NCBI GenBank assembly: GCA_018656645.1
Contig: JABHZL010000133.1
Location: 1-46,418 of the forward strand
DNA length: 46,418 nt
Direction of reading: 5' to 3'
Source: Phycisphaerae bacterium
Lineage (GTDB): Bacteria; Planctomycetota; Phycisphaerae; Phycisphaerales; SM1A02
Shown here: positions 7,429 through 16,175 of the stretch, piece after piece
Layout of the letters: the number at the start of each line of letters is the position of its first letter
Numbering within the stretch: position 1 is the stretch's first letter
Program-made: the position numbers and the translations under genes
Notes under the pieces: model-generated
What the model saw: only the letters and a program-made list of their open reading frames with translations
The model's database searches: none
Told to the model about the DNA's origin: nothing

Positions 7429-8553
7429 GTGAAAGACGGTTCGCCCATGGCGGCTTTACAATTTAATGGTGCAAGAATTTTCGGTCTCATTGGTGCTATT
7501 GCATGCACGTTGGGCATCCTCTGGTTAGTGAATGGCAAAAGTGATACACAAACTGAACCGTCACGAGATTTTGCATTTGTTGAAGTGGAGCCCGAAGAAT
7601 CCATCTGGGGAAAAATGGTGCCAAAATCCATGGCAGAGCAAAAGAACGACAGAAGACTTGCATTGCAAACAGAATTGGCGTCGTTGATTGAGGGAATATC
7701 TGGAATATCTCAAGCACAAGTTGTACTTTCCTTGCAAGAGAGCAAAGGGCTTGGGCATCGATATGTTCCATCTACTGCTTGTGTAACAGTGACACCTTCA
7801 ACGAAAGCTAGGCTTGGTTCTGATGAGATTGCATCGGTAACTCGGCTTGTAGCAAGTGGCGTCTCTCATTTGTTAGAAGAGGATATAACGGTTGTTGATA
7901 ATCGCGATGGCCTAATATGTACTGGGCACGATCTACCAATCCATTCGCCGCCGTTGAATAGCGAAACAATTCGTGTTGCTGTCGATGAAGCGTTGGCTTT
8001 GAATGTTGCGACTGTGCAAGTGGATATGGTTATGCCTCCCGAGGATGAACTTTTTATTCCATGGTTAGATAACAAGCGTCCAGTCGTTCGGTTGACGCTG
8101 CCAAGATCGTGGGTGACTAAGCGAGCATCACAGGTTGGCAATGTTGAGACAGTTATGGAGAATATATTGCATATTGCCAAGACCGCAGCGCCGGGATCGC
8201 TTGTTGAAATTTCAATGGTTCATGATGTTGCAGTTGCAGGCGGTGAATCTGAAGTGCCTGAATCTACTGCAAAACAATGGGCGATGATTGTTGGTTTACT
8301 GGCGTTATTTCTTTCAGGTATCACTGTAAGAAGACGTACACGTGAGGAAGAGATCCCAACTAAAAAGACAATGCCTGCACGCGAAGAAGTCGCGTATATT
8401 TTGTCATTGCCCTATCGCGATGCTCGCCTTGCTATTGATGCATTAGAAGGTTCAAGAAGGGCTGTAATTCTTGAAGCGATTATCGAATCTGAAATGCTTC
8501 CTGTTGTAGAAGTTCCCAGCCCAGCGGCGGCAGAACTTGTACATTGTGGTTGA
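7429..8553 (+). CDS. FliF/YscJ-like ring-building protein, orphan and short
   Basis: 374 residues with a transmembrane helix near each end (about 17-36 and 284-302). Between them is a domain resembling the second ring-building motif of FliF: LIEGISGISQAQVVLSLQE, then RLGSDEIASVTRLVASGVSHLLEEDITVVDNRDG, close to the FliF signature around LVASSV and VTVVDQ. A second globular segment and a C-terminal cytosolic helix (ARLAIDALEGSRRAVILEAI) follow. FliF is usually about 550 residues, and no flagellar or type III gene is nearby. I chose GTG at 7429 because GGAGAGG lies 7 bp upstream; ATG at 7447 is an alternative. It is convergent with the DegT gene, 11 bp apart. Confidence 0.7.
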   Translation: MKDGSPMAALQFNGARIFGLIGAIACTLGILWLVNGKSDTQTEPSRDFAFVEVEPEESIWGKMVPKSMAEQKNDRRLALQTELASLIEGISGISQAQVVLSLQESKGLGHRYVPSTACVTVTPSTKARLGSDEIASVTRLVASGVSHLLEEDITVVDNRDGLICTGHDLPIHSPPLNSETIRVAVDEALALNVATVQVDMVMPPEDELFIPWLDNKRPVVRLTLPRSWVTKRASQVGNVETVMENILHIAKTAAPGSLVEISMVHDVAVAGGESEVPESTAKQWAMIVGLLALFLSGITVRRRTREEEIPTKKTMPAREEVAYILSLPYRDARLAIDALEGSRRAVILEAIIESEMLPVVEVPSPAAAELVHCG

Positions 8554-8564
8554 AAAGTTACCTC

Positions 8565-9734
8565 TTAATCTTTTGCAAACGTAGATCGAGTCATCATGAG
8601 TTCAAGTGTTTGACACACGATGTCTACTTCACGTTTTGTCATAGAAGTAAAAAATGGTAATGCAAGTGTGCGGGCGGAGATTGATTCAGAAACGGGGCAG
8701 GGCGAATGTTTTTGCACAGCGTGTTTAACGGGGGGAAGTGTGTGGACGGGTCTAAAATAATCTGCTGCTCCAATTTCATGGCGGTGAAGGCCACGGATAA
8801 TATGGTCACGATCTTCTTGTTCAAATTGATCATTTAAACGGATGACATAGCCATCCCAACTCATGCTTATTTGTGGATCGATGGTTGGGCACATGACATC
8901 TCCAACACCGCCAAGGCGTTGTGTGTACCAATCTGCAACGCGTCCTCTGCGTTCCATTATTTCATCAATACGTTTCATTTGGGTTGCACCAACCGCTGCG
9001 TGTACTTCGCTTAATCTGAAACTATGTCCAAGTGAAACCAGCCGTTCATCAGTTCTCACCTGGTGTAGTTCTTCTGATGCGTGCAACGGATCGGATGAGA
9101 GTCCGTGGTTTCTTAGTGATTGACAAGAATTTGCAAGTTTATCATCGTCTGTAACAATGACTCCGCCTTCAAGGCTCGTTAATTGTGTAGTTGAGTGAAA
9201 TGCGAAAACCGCGACTCTACCAAATGATCCAGCTGGTCTTGAATTTACTTTACTGCCGATGGCTTGCCCGGCATCTTCTAGCAAATGAATTTCATTTTTC
9301 ATTGCTATTTTTGCAATAGCATCAATGCCAGTAGGATTTCCAAATACATGTGAAGCAACGATTGCTTTGGTTTTTGATGTTATTTTTGCAGAGATGTCAT
9401 CTACATCACAATTCAGTGATCTTGCATCACAATCTGCAAAAACTGGAATGGCCCCAAGACGCAATACGCATGCAGTTGTTGATGGTGAATCAAACGTTGG
9501 CACGATGACCTCATTACCTTGTCCAACACCGAGCGTTTCAAGTGCTGATTGCATCGCACAGGAAGCGGAAGAAAAAGCGATGGCAAACGAGCCACTCGCC
9601 TGAGAAGCAACAGCTTTTTCAAAACGTTTTGTCCATGGACCAAGAGATTGTGTTTCGCCTCGAAGGGCATCGGATGCAGCAAGAATTTCTCGTTCTGTAA
9701 TGTCTGCGCAACTAAGTGGGATATTGGTTGACAA
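8565..9734 (-). CDS. DegT/DnrJ/EryC1-family protein lacking the PLP lysine
   Basis: 389 residues of clear DegT/DnrJ/EryC1/StrS sugar-aminotransferase fold: IPLSCADITEREILAA at the start, the glycine/serine-rich AIAFSSASCAMQSALETLG, EVIVPTFDSPSTTACVLRLGAIPVFAD, and LLEDAGQAIGS, which supplies the Asp that contacts the pyridine nitrogen of PLP. The lysine that forms the Schiff base should occur in the FH..K.....EGG segment; here it reads FHSTTQLTSLEGG with Thr183 at that place. Known family members without this lysine are dehydratases (for example ColD, with His) or non-catalytic. The start is TTG at 9734 with AGGA about 8 bp upstream, overlapping the stop of the preceding HEAT-like gene, so the two are one operon. 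Confidence 0.88.
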   Translation of the reverse strand: MSTNIPLSCADITEREILAASDALRGETQSLGPWTKRFEKAVASQASGSFAIAFSSASCAMQSALETLGVGQGNEVIVPTFDSPSTTACVLRLGAIPVFADCDARSLNCDVDDISAKITSKTKAIVASHVFGNPTGIDAIAKIAMKNEIHLLEDAGQAIGSKVNSRPAGSFGRVAVFAFHSTTQLTSLEGGVIVTDDDKLANSCQSLRNHGLSSDPLHASEELHQVRTDERLVSLGHSFRLSEVHAAVGATQMKRIDEIMERRGRVADWYTQRLGGVGDVMCPTIDPQISMSWDGYVIRLNDQFEQEDRDHIIRGLHRHEIGAADYFRPVHTLPPVKHAVQKHSPCPVSESISARTLALPFFTSMTKREVDIVCQTLELMMTRSTFAKD

Positions 9735-9743
9735 AGTAATTTC

Positions 9744-11255
9744 CTATGGGGAAGTTGTTGTGGCTGCAGCAAGTGCTTGTTCGGTCATACCCATTCGCCG
9801 GAGATATAGCCAAGCGGCCTGAGTTTCGAGAGGGCTTCCTATTGACGCGCCGCTTGCGGCAACCAGGCCAAGCAAACGCTGGTCACTTTCATTGAGTGGT
9901 TCAGTCCCTCTTGCTGCAAGAAGCAGCGCCATAGCATCAGGACGTGAAACACCAATGCGACGAATCGCGGAGGCCTCTTTCTCTAACAACGCATTTCCAT
10001 AATTCTGAAGCATCGCAAGTAACATCAATTCTTGTTGATGACTGTCGTCTTCAACTGAATGGAGTAATGTCCACGCATGTTCAGGATTTGTTTTAATAAG
10101 TTCTTGAAAAGCAACAACTGCAACATCGTTTCGTTTCGAGTTCATTGTGCTTTCATCTTCTGGCAAAATTGCTAGTGATGTGTAGAACTTCTGGGCCAAA
10201 TCGGAAGGGAGTGTTTTTACTCGTTGGAATGCCCATTCGGTAGAATGAGAATGTCCGCGATTCGCTAAATCTAAAAGTAATTCGATGTAAGCATCGCCAT
10301 CTTCAGGTGTGTCTAATGCTTCAAGTCCTGCAAGATAAAGCGCATAAAGGATACCCTCTTCGGAGTCAATTTGTAGTTTTTTGGCGATCGTTTCATCGAG
10401 AGGGATCTTCGTATCCATCAATAGTAATAGAAAGCGAACTTGTTCAAGTTTGCTTGGTTTAGAAGGAAGTGTGTTGTTCCAATGTTTCATACCTACTTCG
10501 GGATTAACTTTTAGTAAAGTAAACAACGCGTGTCGGATCTCTCTATCGGACAATTTGAATGTAGGAGATTCCAAAAGTGGTTCAAGCCACTGAGATCCAG
10601 ATGGCAAATCATATTGTTGAATGAGTTGGAGCGTTTGTGCTAAAGCAATTCTTTTTTCCCTCGATGTGCCACGCCTTAATCGATTTGTTACTTCAGTAAT
10701 AGTCTTTGGGTTTTCAGAAAGAAGTGATGCAACCGTTGCAATGCCCAGATCTGAATTATTGACAAGTTTCTCAACTGTTTCTGGCTTTGGCGCGATGCCT
10801 TTGGAATGAAGATCGGCGATAAGCAAGAGGGTAGGGGCTGGCTCGAGAAGTGACCAATCAAGCAGAGTTTTCATGCTTTCAATTGAAAACAGATCATCTT
10901 GTAGCGATTTTATGATTATTTGTTCGCGTGCAGTGGGTGTAATTTGTTGGACTAGCCACGGGTCAATGAGACCTTCTTCGCTAAGTTCGGCAAGTCCAAG
11001 AACGGCGTGCACTTGGATCGACCAATTGTTGTGTTGCACTAATTTGTGGAAAAATGGTTTGAGGGTAGGATCACGTAAACTTCTTAACGCACCTATATTT
11101 GCAAGATGTTCTCCATTTTGTTGTTGCCTAGTGGCAGTGGTTAATTTGCGTAGTGCTGCTTCGGAATGATCTGCACTTTTGCCGCCATGCAACAATGAAG
11201 TTGCCAAGAATAAAGCAACAAGAAAGGCGTATGTTCTTACGTTGAGGAAACCCAT
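9744..11255 (-). CDS. Exported HEAT-repeat-like alpha-solenoid protein
   Basis: A signal peptide (MGFLNVRTYAFLVALFLATS, cleavage near residue 27) is followed by about 475 residues of helical pairs resembling HEAT or TPR units, for example LRDPTLKPFFHKLVQHNN and IQVHAVLGLAELSEEG. I chose ATG at 11255 rather than the longer open frame to 11426 because only this start gives a signal peptide and the extra 57 residues are not protein-like. No catalytic motif. It lies between dnaA (upstream, same strand) and the DegT gene, whose Shine-Dalgarno overlaps this gene's stop. Probably a periplasmic binding or scaffold protein; function unknown. Confidence 0.7.
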   Translation of the reverse strand: MGFLNVRTYAFLVALFLATSLLHGGKSADHSEAALRKLTTATRQQQNGEHLANIGALRSLRDPTLKPFFHKLVQHNNWSIQVHAVLGLAELSEEGLIDPWLVQQITPTAREQIIIKSLQDDLFSIESMKTLLDWSLLEPAPTLLLIADLHSKGIAPKPETVEKLVNNSDLGIATVASLLSENPKTITEVTNRLRRGTSREKRIALAQTLQLIQQYDLPSGSQWLEPLLESPTFKLSDREIRHALFTLLKVNPEVGMKHWNNTLPSKPSKLEQVRFLLLLMDTKIPLDETIAKKLQIDSEEGILYALYLAGLEALDTPEDGDAYIELLLDLANRGHSHSTEWAFQRVKTLPSDLAQKFYTSLAILPEDESTMNSKRNDVAVVAFQELIKTNPEHAWTLLHSVEDDSHQQELMLLAMLQNYGNALLEKEASAIRRIGVSRPDAMALLLAARGTEPLNESDQRLLGLVAASGASIGSPLETQAAWLYLRRMGMTEQALAAATTTSP

Positions 11256-11382
11256 GTCTGTAGAGTGTAACGCACAATTTGAAGGTAGTGGGAAAGCAGG
11301 GCGACCGCATCCATTCAGTCGCGCTGCTACCATTGATCGCGTTGGAATCATTCCGTAATACGATCGACTTACCGATAGGACC

Positions 11383-12759
11383 TTACTCGTTTGCTCTTGA
11401 GCGGATCGCCCAAGAAAGTTGATCAAGCAGCTCTTTCACGGTAATTTCCTCTTCTCCAATCCGAACAGATCCTTCTGTCGTGGAGTCGTGCTCTAACCGC
11501 TTTTCGATCCTTCGTACAGCGGCGTGAACAGTTGAATGGTTTTTCCTCCCGAGTGCTACTGCAAGTTCTGGGAAACTCATTGTTGTGAGTTTACGACCAA
11601 GGTATGCAGAAATTGATCGAGCCAAGACTACTCGTGTTGAACGAGAGTTTCCAAGTAGATCATTTGTTGAAACTCCAAATCGCTTGCATGAAATACTTAT
11701 GACATCTTGCATACGTATTGGGTGTGATGTTGGTGGAGTAGCACGGAGTACGCGTTCTACATCATCGATACCTACAACATCTTTGTGTTGGTTTGTTAAA
11801 AATTGGACTGCTGCAGTTACTCGAGTCACAGCACCTTCGATCTCTCGAACAGAACCAACAGCTTGACTTGAAAGTCGATCAATCGCAGCGGGCGTCATTG
11901 AAATGCCTCGGTCAGTCAACAATTTCTCAATAATCGCGAGTCTTGTTTCTCTGTCTGGTCGATCTATTTCAACAACCATTCCTGCGACAAAACGGTTAGC
12001 AAGAGCTTTGTTTAGCCGTCGAATATGACGGGGATCTTCATCTGAAGCAAGCGCTAGTCGAGCGCCTCGAAGACCTGCTGCGTCGAGCGTGTGCAAGAGC
12101 TCTTCCTGAGTTTTGGTTTTGCTTGCAACAAAATGAATATCATCGATTGCGAGTAAATCTAGATTTCGATAGCGCGATCTAAAACGTTGAAAGTCGCCAG
12201 TCCTTGAACTTGCGATGAATTCATTTGTAAATTGCTCTGCTGTAACAAAACGCACTCGCCCCTTTGATATTTTTGCTGTTTCTTTGCAAATCGCCTGAAG
12301 CAGGTGTGTTTTACCAACACCGCATACACCGTGGATGAAGAGCGGTGAGATCGACTTGCCATCTTCTTGTACAAGTTGTTTTGCGGCAGACCATGCAAGC
12401 CTATTGCAGGAGCCCACAACGAATTCGTCAAATCCACGAAGTTGCCGTTTTGGTTTTGATTTTTGTACTTTGTTTTGTTGTACTAGTCGATCGCGTTGCA
12501 CCGGTTCTTCTTGTTCAGAGGTGTTAATTCGAACAGAAGTTGACTTGCCAAATGCTTCTGAAGCGGCATCATTGATGACTGCAGAGAATCTTTGTTCAAT
12601 CCAACGAGCGGCGAACGGTGTTGCTGCAAGTATTTCAACACCTTCTTCCGAACAGTGCATGGTTGTTTCAGAAAACCACATTCGATAGGGACGTTTTCCA
12701 AGTGACTTTGTCAATTCTTCTCGGAGTCGTTGTTCAGTTTCTAAAAAAGGGTTGGACAT
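11383..12759 (-). CDS. dnaA: Chromosomal replication initiator protein DnaA
   Basis: 458-residue AAA+ initiator. Domain I (about 1-75) includes RPYRMWFSETTM; a short linker follows; domain III holds Walker A GVCGVGKT (144-151), Walker B LLAIDDIHF and sensor I region ALASDEDPRHI; domain IV holds the DnaA signature as LGRKNHSTVHAAVRRIE. The usual helix-turn-helix word is GGRDHSTV, so GRKNHSTV is slightly altered. The start ATG at 12759 (MSNPFLETEQRL) begins the homologous region; 62 upstream in-frame codons look non-coding. The flanking gap carries DnaA boxes. dnaN is not next to it. Confidence 0.97.
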   Translation of the reverse strand: MSNPFLETEQRLREELTKSLGKRPYRMWFSETTMHCSEEGVEILAATPFAARWIEQRFSAVINDAASEAFGKSTSVRINTSEQEEPVQRDRLVQQNKVQKSKPKRQLRGFDEFVVGSCNRLAWSAAKQLVQEDGKSISPLFIHGVCGVGKTHLLQAICKETAKISKGRVRFVTAEQFTNEFIASSRTGDFQRFRSRYRNLDLLAIDDIHFVASKTKTQEELLHTLDAAGLRGARLALASDEDPRHIRRLNKALANRFVAGMVVEIDRPDRETRLAIIEKLLTDRGISMTPAAIDRLSSQAVGSVREIEGAVTRVTAAVQFLTNQHKDVVGIDDVERVLRATPPTSHPIRMQDVISISCKRFGVSTNDLLGNSRSTRVVLARSISAYLGRKLTTMSFPELAVALGRKNHSTVHAAVRRIEKRLEHDSTTEGSVRIGEEEITVKELLDQLSWAIRSRANE

Positions 12760-13076
12760 TGAATGTGTGGGAGCCGCGCACTCGTTTGTAAAAAAACGAT
12801 GAAGATCAAAGTGAAAAGTTGTAGATGAGTCCGTCCGACATCCGCCCCTCTTGAAGAAGTGATCAGTTAATGAGCACCTTTTCGTATACGGTTCACTCGT
12901 CCCTGAGTGATATGTGAAGCGTACAATAAATAACAACGGTTGCAACAGATTGTTTTGTAGTTTCTTTTGTTACTCTTTTTATTGTGCGTATAAGTCCTGT
13001 GTTTTCCTAGGTCAACGTGATTACAGAAAAAATGAATTAGAGTTTTCAGAAAGTTGTCGATAACCTGTGGATAACT
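12760..13076. other. Candidate replication origin (oriC) beside dnaA
   Basis: This 317-bp gap between dnaA and the GNAT gene holds no ORF. It carries a perfect DnaA box on the minus strand, seen as TGTGGATAA at 13066-13074, and a one-mismatch copy TGTCGATAA at 13055-13063, set 11 bp (one helical turn) apart. An AT-rich stretch lies at about 12915-12990. Few boxes are visible, fewer than in E. coli, and strand-skew could not be computed, so this is a candidate only; the same boxes could instead autoregulate dnaA. Confidence 0.5.
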
Positions 13077-13937
13077 TCAACGCAATGGACAAAACATTGC
13101 AATTCGCTTAACAGTTTCTCGGAAGTGTGCTTTCTTGTAGAGGCGAATTGCTGGTGTGTTTGATGCATCGACGGCAAGGATGATTTTGTTGCATCCTCTT
13201 CTTGTTGCTTGATTTATGGCGTAATCCATCGCCTCTTCAGCGAGGCCCTTTTTTCTCATCCTTGGGGAAATGCCAAGGTAGGCGAGTTCGAAATACTGTT
13301 CGTTTTTTGGTTTGTTCAAGAGCAGAACACCTGCGGGCTCTTGATCTAGCAAAATAGTAAACCAGAGAGAGAGATCATTTGCGCCAAACCCTTGGTGGCT
13401 TTGAATGATGTCCTTGATGTCTCTTTTGCCGTGGATTGCGGGACAATCAAGGGAGCCTATATACGTTTCCTTTAGAATTTTTTCGAAGTCATTATCTGTA
13501 CACGCAGAAATTGCACAGAAGTTGGCATTGGTAGTTTGGGCAATGTCTGATTGATTTGCGTGTGCACGCCATTCCATGTAACACAAAGTTGCTAATTCTG
13601 TAAACGCTGCGACTTTAAAGAGATGTGCCAAAAAGAGATCATCTTCCCCAAGCAGGGCGTGTGCAGTTGCGATACCTTTTTGAGCAGTATTTTTTAACGC
13701 GTTTTGTAATAGGAGAATCAATTTCTCTTTGTTGTCCTCACTTGGGGGAGAGGTCATGAACGTGGCGACTGACCCAGCACCCTCCGTGACAAGGACAACC
13801 GTATCCCTGCAATCTCCATAAAACGTGTGGGAGAGTGGGCGAGATCTTAGGCTCTCAAGGAATGCTGAGGCTTCCAGCCTGTTTCGTCCTATGAGGGTTA
13901 CGCTAGCTTCAAGGTGTTTTGCGTAAGGTATTTGCAT
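13077..13937 (-). CDS. GNAT-family N-acetyltransferase
   Basis: 286 residues. The C-terminal half is a GNAT domain: LAYLGISPRMRKKGLAEEAM contains the acetyl-CoA pyrophosphate-binding turn (R-K-K-G-L-A), followed by KIILAVDASNTPAIRLYKKAHF, the usual beta-6/alpha-4 block. The N-terminal half (about 1-130) is a weaker, GNAT-like arrangement, resembling the duplicated layout of mycothiol synthase MshD, but no substrate can be assigned. It begins at ATG 13937 and its stop abuts the DnaA boxes upstream of dnaA, so it may be read into dnaA. Confidence 0.85.
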   Translation of the reverse strand: MQIPYAKHLEASVTLIGRNRLEASAFLESLRSRPLSHTFYGDCRDTVVLVTEGAGSVATFMTSPPSEDNKEKLILLLQNALKNTAQKGIATAHALLGEDDLFLAHLFKVAAFTELATLCYMEWRAHANQSDIAQTTNANFCAISACTDNDFEKILKETYIGSLDCPAIHGKRDIKDIIQSHQGFGANDLSLWFTILLDQEPAGVLLLNKPKNEQYFELAYLGISPRMRKKGLAEEAMDYAINQATRRGCNKIILAVDASNTPAIRLYKKAHFRETVKRIAMFCPLR

Positions 13938-13988
13938 AGTAGTGCGGGAAATGTCTCAAAATGATAGAATCTCCACTTGGAGAATCAT

Positions 13989-14654
13989 ATGCGTTTTATC
14001 ATCACAGCATTCCTACTCACGATCACATCGTTGGCCACTTTTACTTTTGCATATCCAAAGGCGACGGATCATCCTAATCGTTGGCAATTAACTTTTGAAA
14101 CAAGTGGTCTTCGATTTTATCGTGACCAACGTACTGACCAAGGGTATTGGGTATTGGTCTATGAAGTGACAAACGAAACCGGCAAAGACCAGCGCTGGGT
14201 ACCAAGTTTCACATTGGTAACTGATCAAGGAGAAATGTTAGACGGGGGGCACAATGTGCCTCGCCGAATTCAAACGACGATTCTTGATACGTTTGGTGAT
14301 CCGCTTCTTGAGATGCAATCAGAAGTAAGTGGAGCATTGCTGCGTGGTAAAGAAAACGCATCTCGCGGTCTCGTTGTTTGGAAGGCCGGAAATGAAAACG
14401 TCCGAGCCTTGCAGGTTTTTGTGAGTGGGGTGAGCGGCGACACTGCAAAAGTGAAGAATCCATTGACTGGCGACGAAATCATATTGCACCGTGATCTGCA
14501 ACTTTCTTGGATAGTTCCAGGTGCTTTGGTCGGCGATCTTACTCCTTTGCCAAGCCGAGAAGTAGGTGGAGGTGTTTCGGTGAGAAGGCCCTCAAATGAT
14601 GAAGTAGAAGCCTCAGCTGAGGATCAAGTTTTCAGGCGTTGGGTTTTCAGATAA
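13989..14654 (+). CDS. Exported hypothetical protein
   Basis: 221 residues starting at ATG 13989, which has GGAG 6 bp upstream. A longer frame would start at TTG 13977 but adds only four residues before the signal. The signal peptide MRFIITAFLLTITSLATFTFA is likely cut before YPKATD. The rest is beta-rich (GYWVLVYEVTNETGKDQRWVPSFTLVTDQGEM), like a small immunoglobulin-like domain, and ends in basic VFRRWVFR. I recognise no family. A TAGAAT hexamer at 13965-13970 may be its -10 element. The following gene is rpmA. Confidence 0.7.
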   Translation: MRFIITAFLLTITSLATFTFAYPKATDHPNRWQLTFETSGLRFYRDQRTDQGYWVLVYEVTNETGKDQRWVPSFTLVTDQGEMLDGGHNVPRRIQTTILDTFGDPLLEMQSEVSGALLRGKENASRGLVVWKAGNENVRALQVFVSGVSGDTAKVKNPLTGDEIILHRDLQLSWIVPGALVGDLTPLPSREVGGGVSVRRPSNDEVEASAEDQVFRRWVFR

Positions 14655-14749
14655 AAAAACTACCCTTGGTGCCGTTCATCTACGCCCAATCCCTGCTGAG
14701 GCGATTGTTTGGCACCGCACAAGAAACTCCCAGAGGGGTTGTTTTTTGC

Positions 14750-14783
14750 TACAATATGGGGCTCCCGAACGTGTGCTCGGGAG
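14750..14783 (+). promoter_or_regulatory. -10-like element and 5' leader hairpin before rpmA
   Basis: TACAAT (14750-14755) would place the transcript start near 14762. Exactly there begins a hairpin with arms CTCCCGA (14762-14768) and TCGGGAG (14777-14783) and an eight-base loop. No good -35 hexamer is seen. The hairpin may stabilise the 5' end or take part in autoregulation by the ribosomal protein; the sequence does not decide. Confidence 0.4.
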
Positions 14784-14812
14784 ATTGACTGGAAGTACTA
14801 AGGAGCGTAGTT

Positions 14813-15085
14813 ATGGCCCATAAAAAGAGTGGTGGTTCTTCAAAGAACGGACGCGATTCAAATCCTCAATATCGAGGCATTAAACTCTATGCAGGTCAAG
14901 CAGCGAAGGCTGGTTCGATCATCGTTCGCCAATGTGGCACGAAGTTCAAGGCTGGTTACTTAGTACGTCGTGGAAATGATGACACATTGTTTGCGACCGA
15001 GCCTGGCAAGGTTTTCTTCCGTGGACGGTACGTAGACATTATTCCAGCAGATGAGTCGGTGCCGCAATTTACGGCAGTTGGCTAA
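14813..15085 (+). CDS. rpmA: 50S ribosomal protein L27
   Basis: A 90-residue L27 with the classical N-terminal block [20 protein letters not shown] followed by [19 protein letters not shown] and [21 protein letters not shown]27 sits near the peptidyl-transferase centre of the 50S subunit. The N terminus begins directly MAHKK, so the cleavable Firmicutes-type extension is absent. AAGGAG lies 9 bp before the ATG. The usual upstream partner rplU (L21) is missing; obgE follows 18 bp downstream, as in many bacteria. Confidence 0.97.
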   Translation: MAHKKSGGSSKNGRDSNPQYRGIKLYAGQAAKAGSIIVRQCGTKFKAGYLVRRGNDDTLFATEPGKVFFRGRYVDIIPADESVPQFTAVG

Positions 15086-15103
15086 GTCTAAGGACAATAA
15101 GAC

Positions 15104-16120
15104 ATGTTAGTTGATAGGGCGAGAATTTTTGTCCGGAGCGGAAAAGGCGGCAACGGTTGCGTCAGTTTTCGTCGTGAGAAGTTTGTGCCCAAGGGTGGAC
15201 CAAACGGTGGCGATGGCGGGGATGGCGGTGATGTCGTGTTGGTAGGTGATGAAAGCCTTGATACGCTTTTGACTTTGACACACAGACCACATTATCGAGC
15301 TGCGCATGGTGGCCCTGGATTAGGCAGTCAAATGCATGGTGCTAATGGCGATGACAAAGTAGTGAAGGTACCGCTTGGGACACTTGTGTATAGCGAAGAA
15401 ACGGGTGCATTGATCGCAGATATTTCAGGTCAAGATCAACGAGTTGTTGTTGCAAAAGGGGGTAAGGGTGGATTTGGAAATGAACACTTTAAGTCTTCAA
15501 CAAATCAAGCACCACGGGAAACAACGCCCGGCGAGCCGCTCGAGGAACATACCCTTCGGCTCGAATTGAAATTGATCGCAGATATTGGTCTTGTTGGGTT
15601 GCCAAATGCAGGCAAATCTACGCTGTTAAGCGCCGTGAGCGCGGCGAGACCGAAGGTTGCTGATTATCCATTTACGACATTGCAGCCACACCTTGGCATT
15701 GCTGAGCTTGATGCTGACCGCCGCTTGGTGATGGCTGACATTCCAGGTTTGATCGAAGGGGCAGCGGATGGAGCAGGGTTAGGGCATCGTTTTTTACGCC
15801 ATGTCGAGCGTACTGGAGCGTTGGTGCACCTGCTTGATGTATTTCCCGAGGATGGATCTGATCCAGTTGAGAATTATAAAACTATTCGTGGTGAGCTAGA
15901 GCGATATTCACCCGACTTGGCTGCAAAGGAAGAAATGATCGTTTTCAATAAAATTGATTTGCTCCCTGAAGACGAACTCGAGGAGTATGTGGGAGATTTT
16001 GCATCTCGTCTTGGTATTGATTCGCCGCTGATGTGTTCTGGAGCCACGCACGCAGGTATTCGTGCTGTTCTCGAGCGCTGTTGGTCTATGGTCAACAAAC
16101 AACCAACTTCTGGTTGGTAA
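15104..16120 (+). CDS. obgE: GTPase ObgE/CgtA
   Basis: 338-residue ribosome-associated GTPase needed for 50S maturation and stress control. The glycine-rich Obg domain spans about residues 1-157 (GGPNGGDGGDGGDVVL), then the G domain: G1 GLPNAGKST (165-173), switch II DIPGLIEGA, and G4 FNKIDL. It ends soon after the G domain, without the C-terminal OCT extension seen in Gram-positives. It shares a transcript with rpmA, 18 bp upstream, and is closed by a strong hairpin terminator. Confidence 0.97.
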   Translation: MLVDRARIFVRSGKGGNGCVSFRREKFVPKGGPNGGDGGDGGDVVLVGDESLDTLLTLTHRPHYRAAHGGPGLGSQMHGANGDDKVVKVPLGTLVYSEETGALIADISGQDQRVVVAKGGKGGFGNEHFKSSTNQAPRETTPGEPLEEHTLRLELKLIADIGLVGLPNAGKSTLLSAVSAARPKVADYPFTTLQPHLGIAELDADRRLVMADIPGLIEGAADGAGLGHRFLRHVERTGALVHLLDVFPEDGSDPVENYKTIRGELERYSPDLAAKEEMIVFNKIDLLPEDELEEYVGDFASRLGIDSPLMCSGATHAGIRAVLERCWSMVNKQPTSGW

Positions 16121-16124
16121 CGCA

Positions 16125-16151
16125 AATAAACTACCTACGAGGTAGTTTATT
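16125..16151 (+). terminator. Terminator after obgE (trinucleotide-loop hairpin)
   Basis: Perfect 12-bp stem with arms AATAAACTACCT (16125-16136) and AGGTAGTTTATT (16140-16151) and loop ACG. The A-rich left and T-rich right arms allow action in both directions. Closely related hairpins occur at 31258-31283, 36648-36672, 36556-36582 and 39404-39430. Confidence 0.75.
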
Positions 16152-16175
16152 CCGAGGAAATTAATTCAATTGGAG

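Noticed and set aside
11256-11426. N-terminal extension of the HEAT-like gene
   Set aside because: The extra 57 codons precede a clear signal peptide and are not protein-like; ATG 11255 is preferred.
12760-12945. N-terminal extension of DnaA
   Set aside because: 62 extra codons lie upstream of the homologous domain I and overlap the candidate promoter/origin region.
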